Positions 5,591 to 5,639 of a stretch of DNA of 5,639 nucleotides are shown one piece after another. The position numbers and the translations under genes are program-made. The stretch is from Actinomycetes bacterium. Its GTDB lineage: Bacteria; Actinomycetota; Actinomycetes; Propionibacteriales; Propionibacteriaceae. Positions within the stretch are counted from its first letter, which is position 1, and every line of letters begins with the position of its first letter. The DNA lies in assembly GCA_009785885.1 (NCBI GenBank), contig WQUE01000123.1, positions 1-5,639 on the forward strand, read 5' to 3'. The notes under the pieces are model-generated. The model was not told where the DNA came from. It searched no databases and saw nothing but the letters and a program-made list of their open reading frames with translations.

Positions 5591-5639
5591 TGCGGGGGGT
5601 CATCGGCGGGATGCTCGGTTGTGTTGCGTTCACGATCGA
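5590..5639 (+). CDS. Start of the next gene, overlapping the preceding stop (3' partial)
   Basis: ATG at 5590-5592 shares one base with the TGA at 5588-5590, the ATG/TGA overlap typical of translationally coupled genes. GGGTGGG (5578-5584) lies five bases upstream as a possible ribosome-binding site. Sixteen residues are visible, MRGVIGGMLGCVAFTI, hydrophobic with one early Arg. This fits an N-terminal membrane segment or signal sequence; the MLGC is only a poor, very early match to a lipobox. The coupling suggests that the product works with the TPR-like membrane protein. Only 50 bases are available, so the identity is unknown. Confidence 0.5.
   Translation, partial: MRGVIGGMLGCVAFTI

Overview
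The window comes from a GC-rich bacterium, most likely an actinomycete (Actinomycetota). The base composition is strongly G+C. Codons in the two metabolic genes almost always end in G or C, ribosome-binding sites are purine-rich, and two proteins carry the Pro/Thr/Ser/Ala-rich stretches common in exported actinobacterial proteins. The genus cannot be fixed from the sequence.

Layout, all on the + strand. Bases 1-224 are the 3' end of an unrecognised gene whose product has a low-complexity P/T/S/A linker. A 122-base gap with a GGTCGGCC repeat follows. Bases 347-2579 hold a tight two-gene methionine unit: an O-acetylhomoserine sulfhydrylase (metY type), then, four bases after its stop, a MetA-family homoserine O-acyltransferase. 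The MetA has Glu at position 111, the residue linked to acetyl-CoA use. Together they would make homocysteine by direct sulfhydrylation: homoserine to O-acetylhomoserine (MetA), then with sulfide to homocysteine (MetY).

Bases 2580-2987 have no convincing gene but much structure. There is a GC hairpin just after metA, a long stem-loop (2710-2760, 12 perfect base pairs plus 3 more beyond one mismatch), a 14-bp direct repeat bracketing that stem-loop, smaller palindromes, and a plausible promoter (TTCACA-18-TAGTCT) facing right.

Bases 2988-5590 hold a large gene of unknown function. Its product has a disordered Pro/Thr-rich cytoplasmic N-terminus, one membrane segment, and a large extracytoplasmic TPR-like domain carrying all nine of its cysteines. 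Its best start signals (promoter, AGAAGGA ribosome-binding site, ATG at 2988) are separated from the long frame by a run of ten C. Ten C put the start out of frame, whereas eight or eleven would join it cleanly to the rest. This is either a phase-variable switch or a homopolymer sequencing error, and it is the most interesting observation here. A further gene starts at 5590, overlapping the stop codon by one base, and runs off the window.
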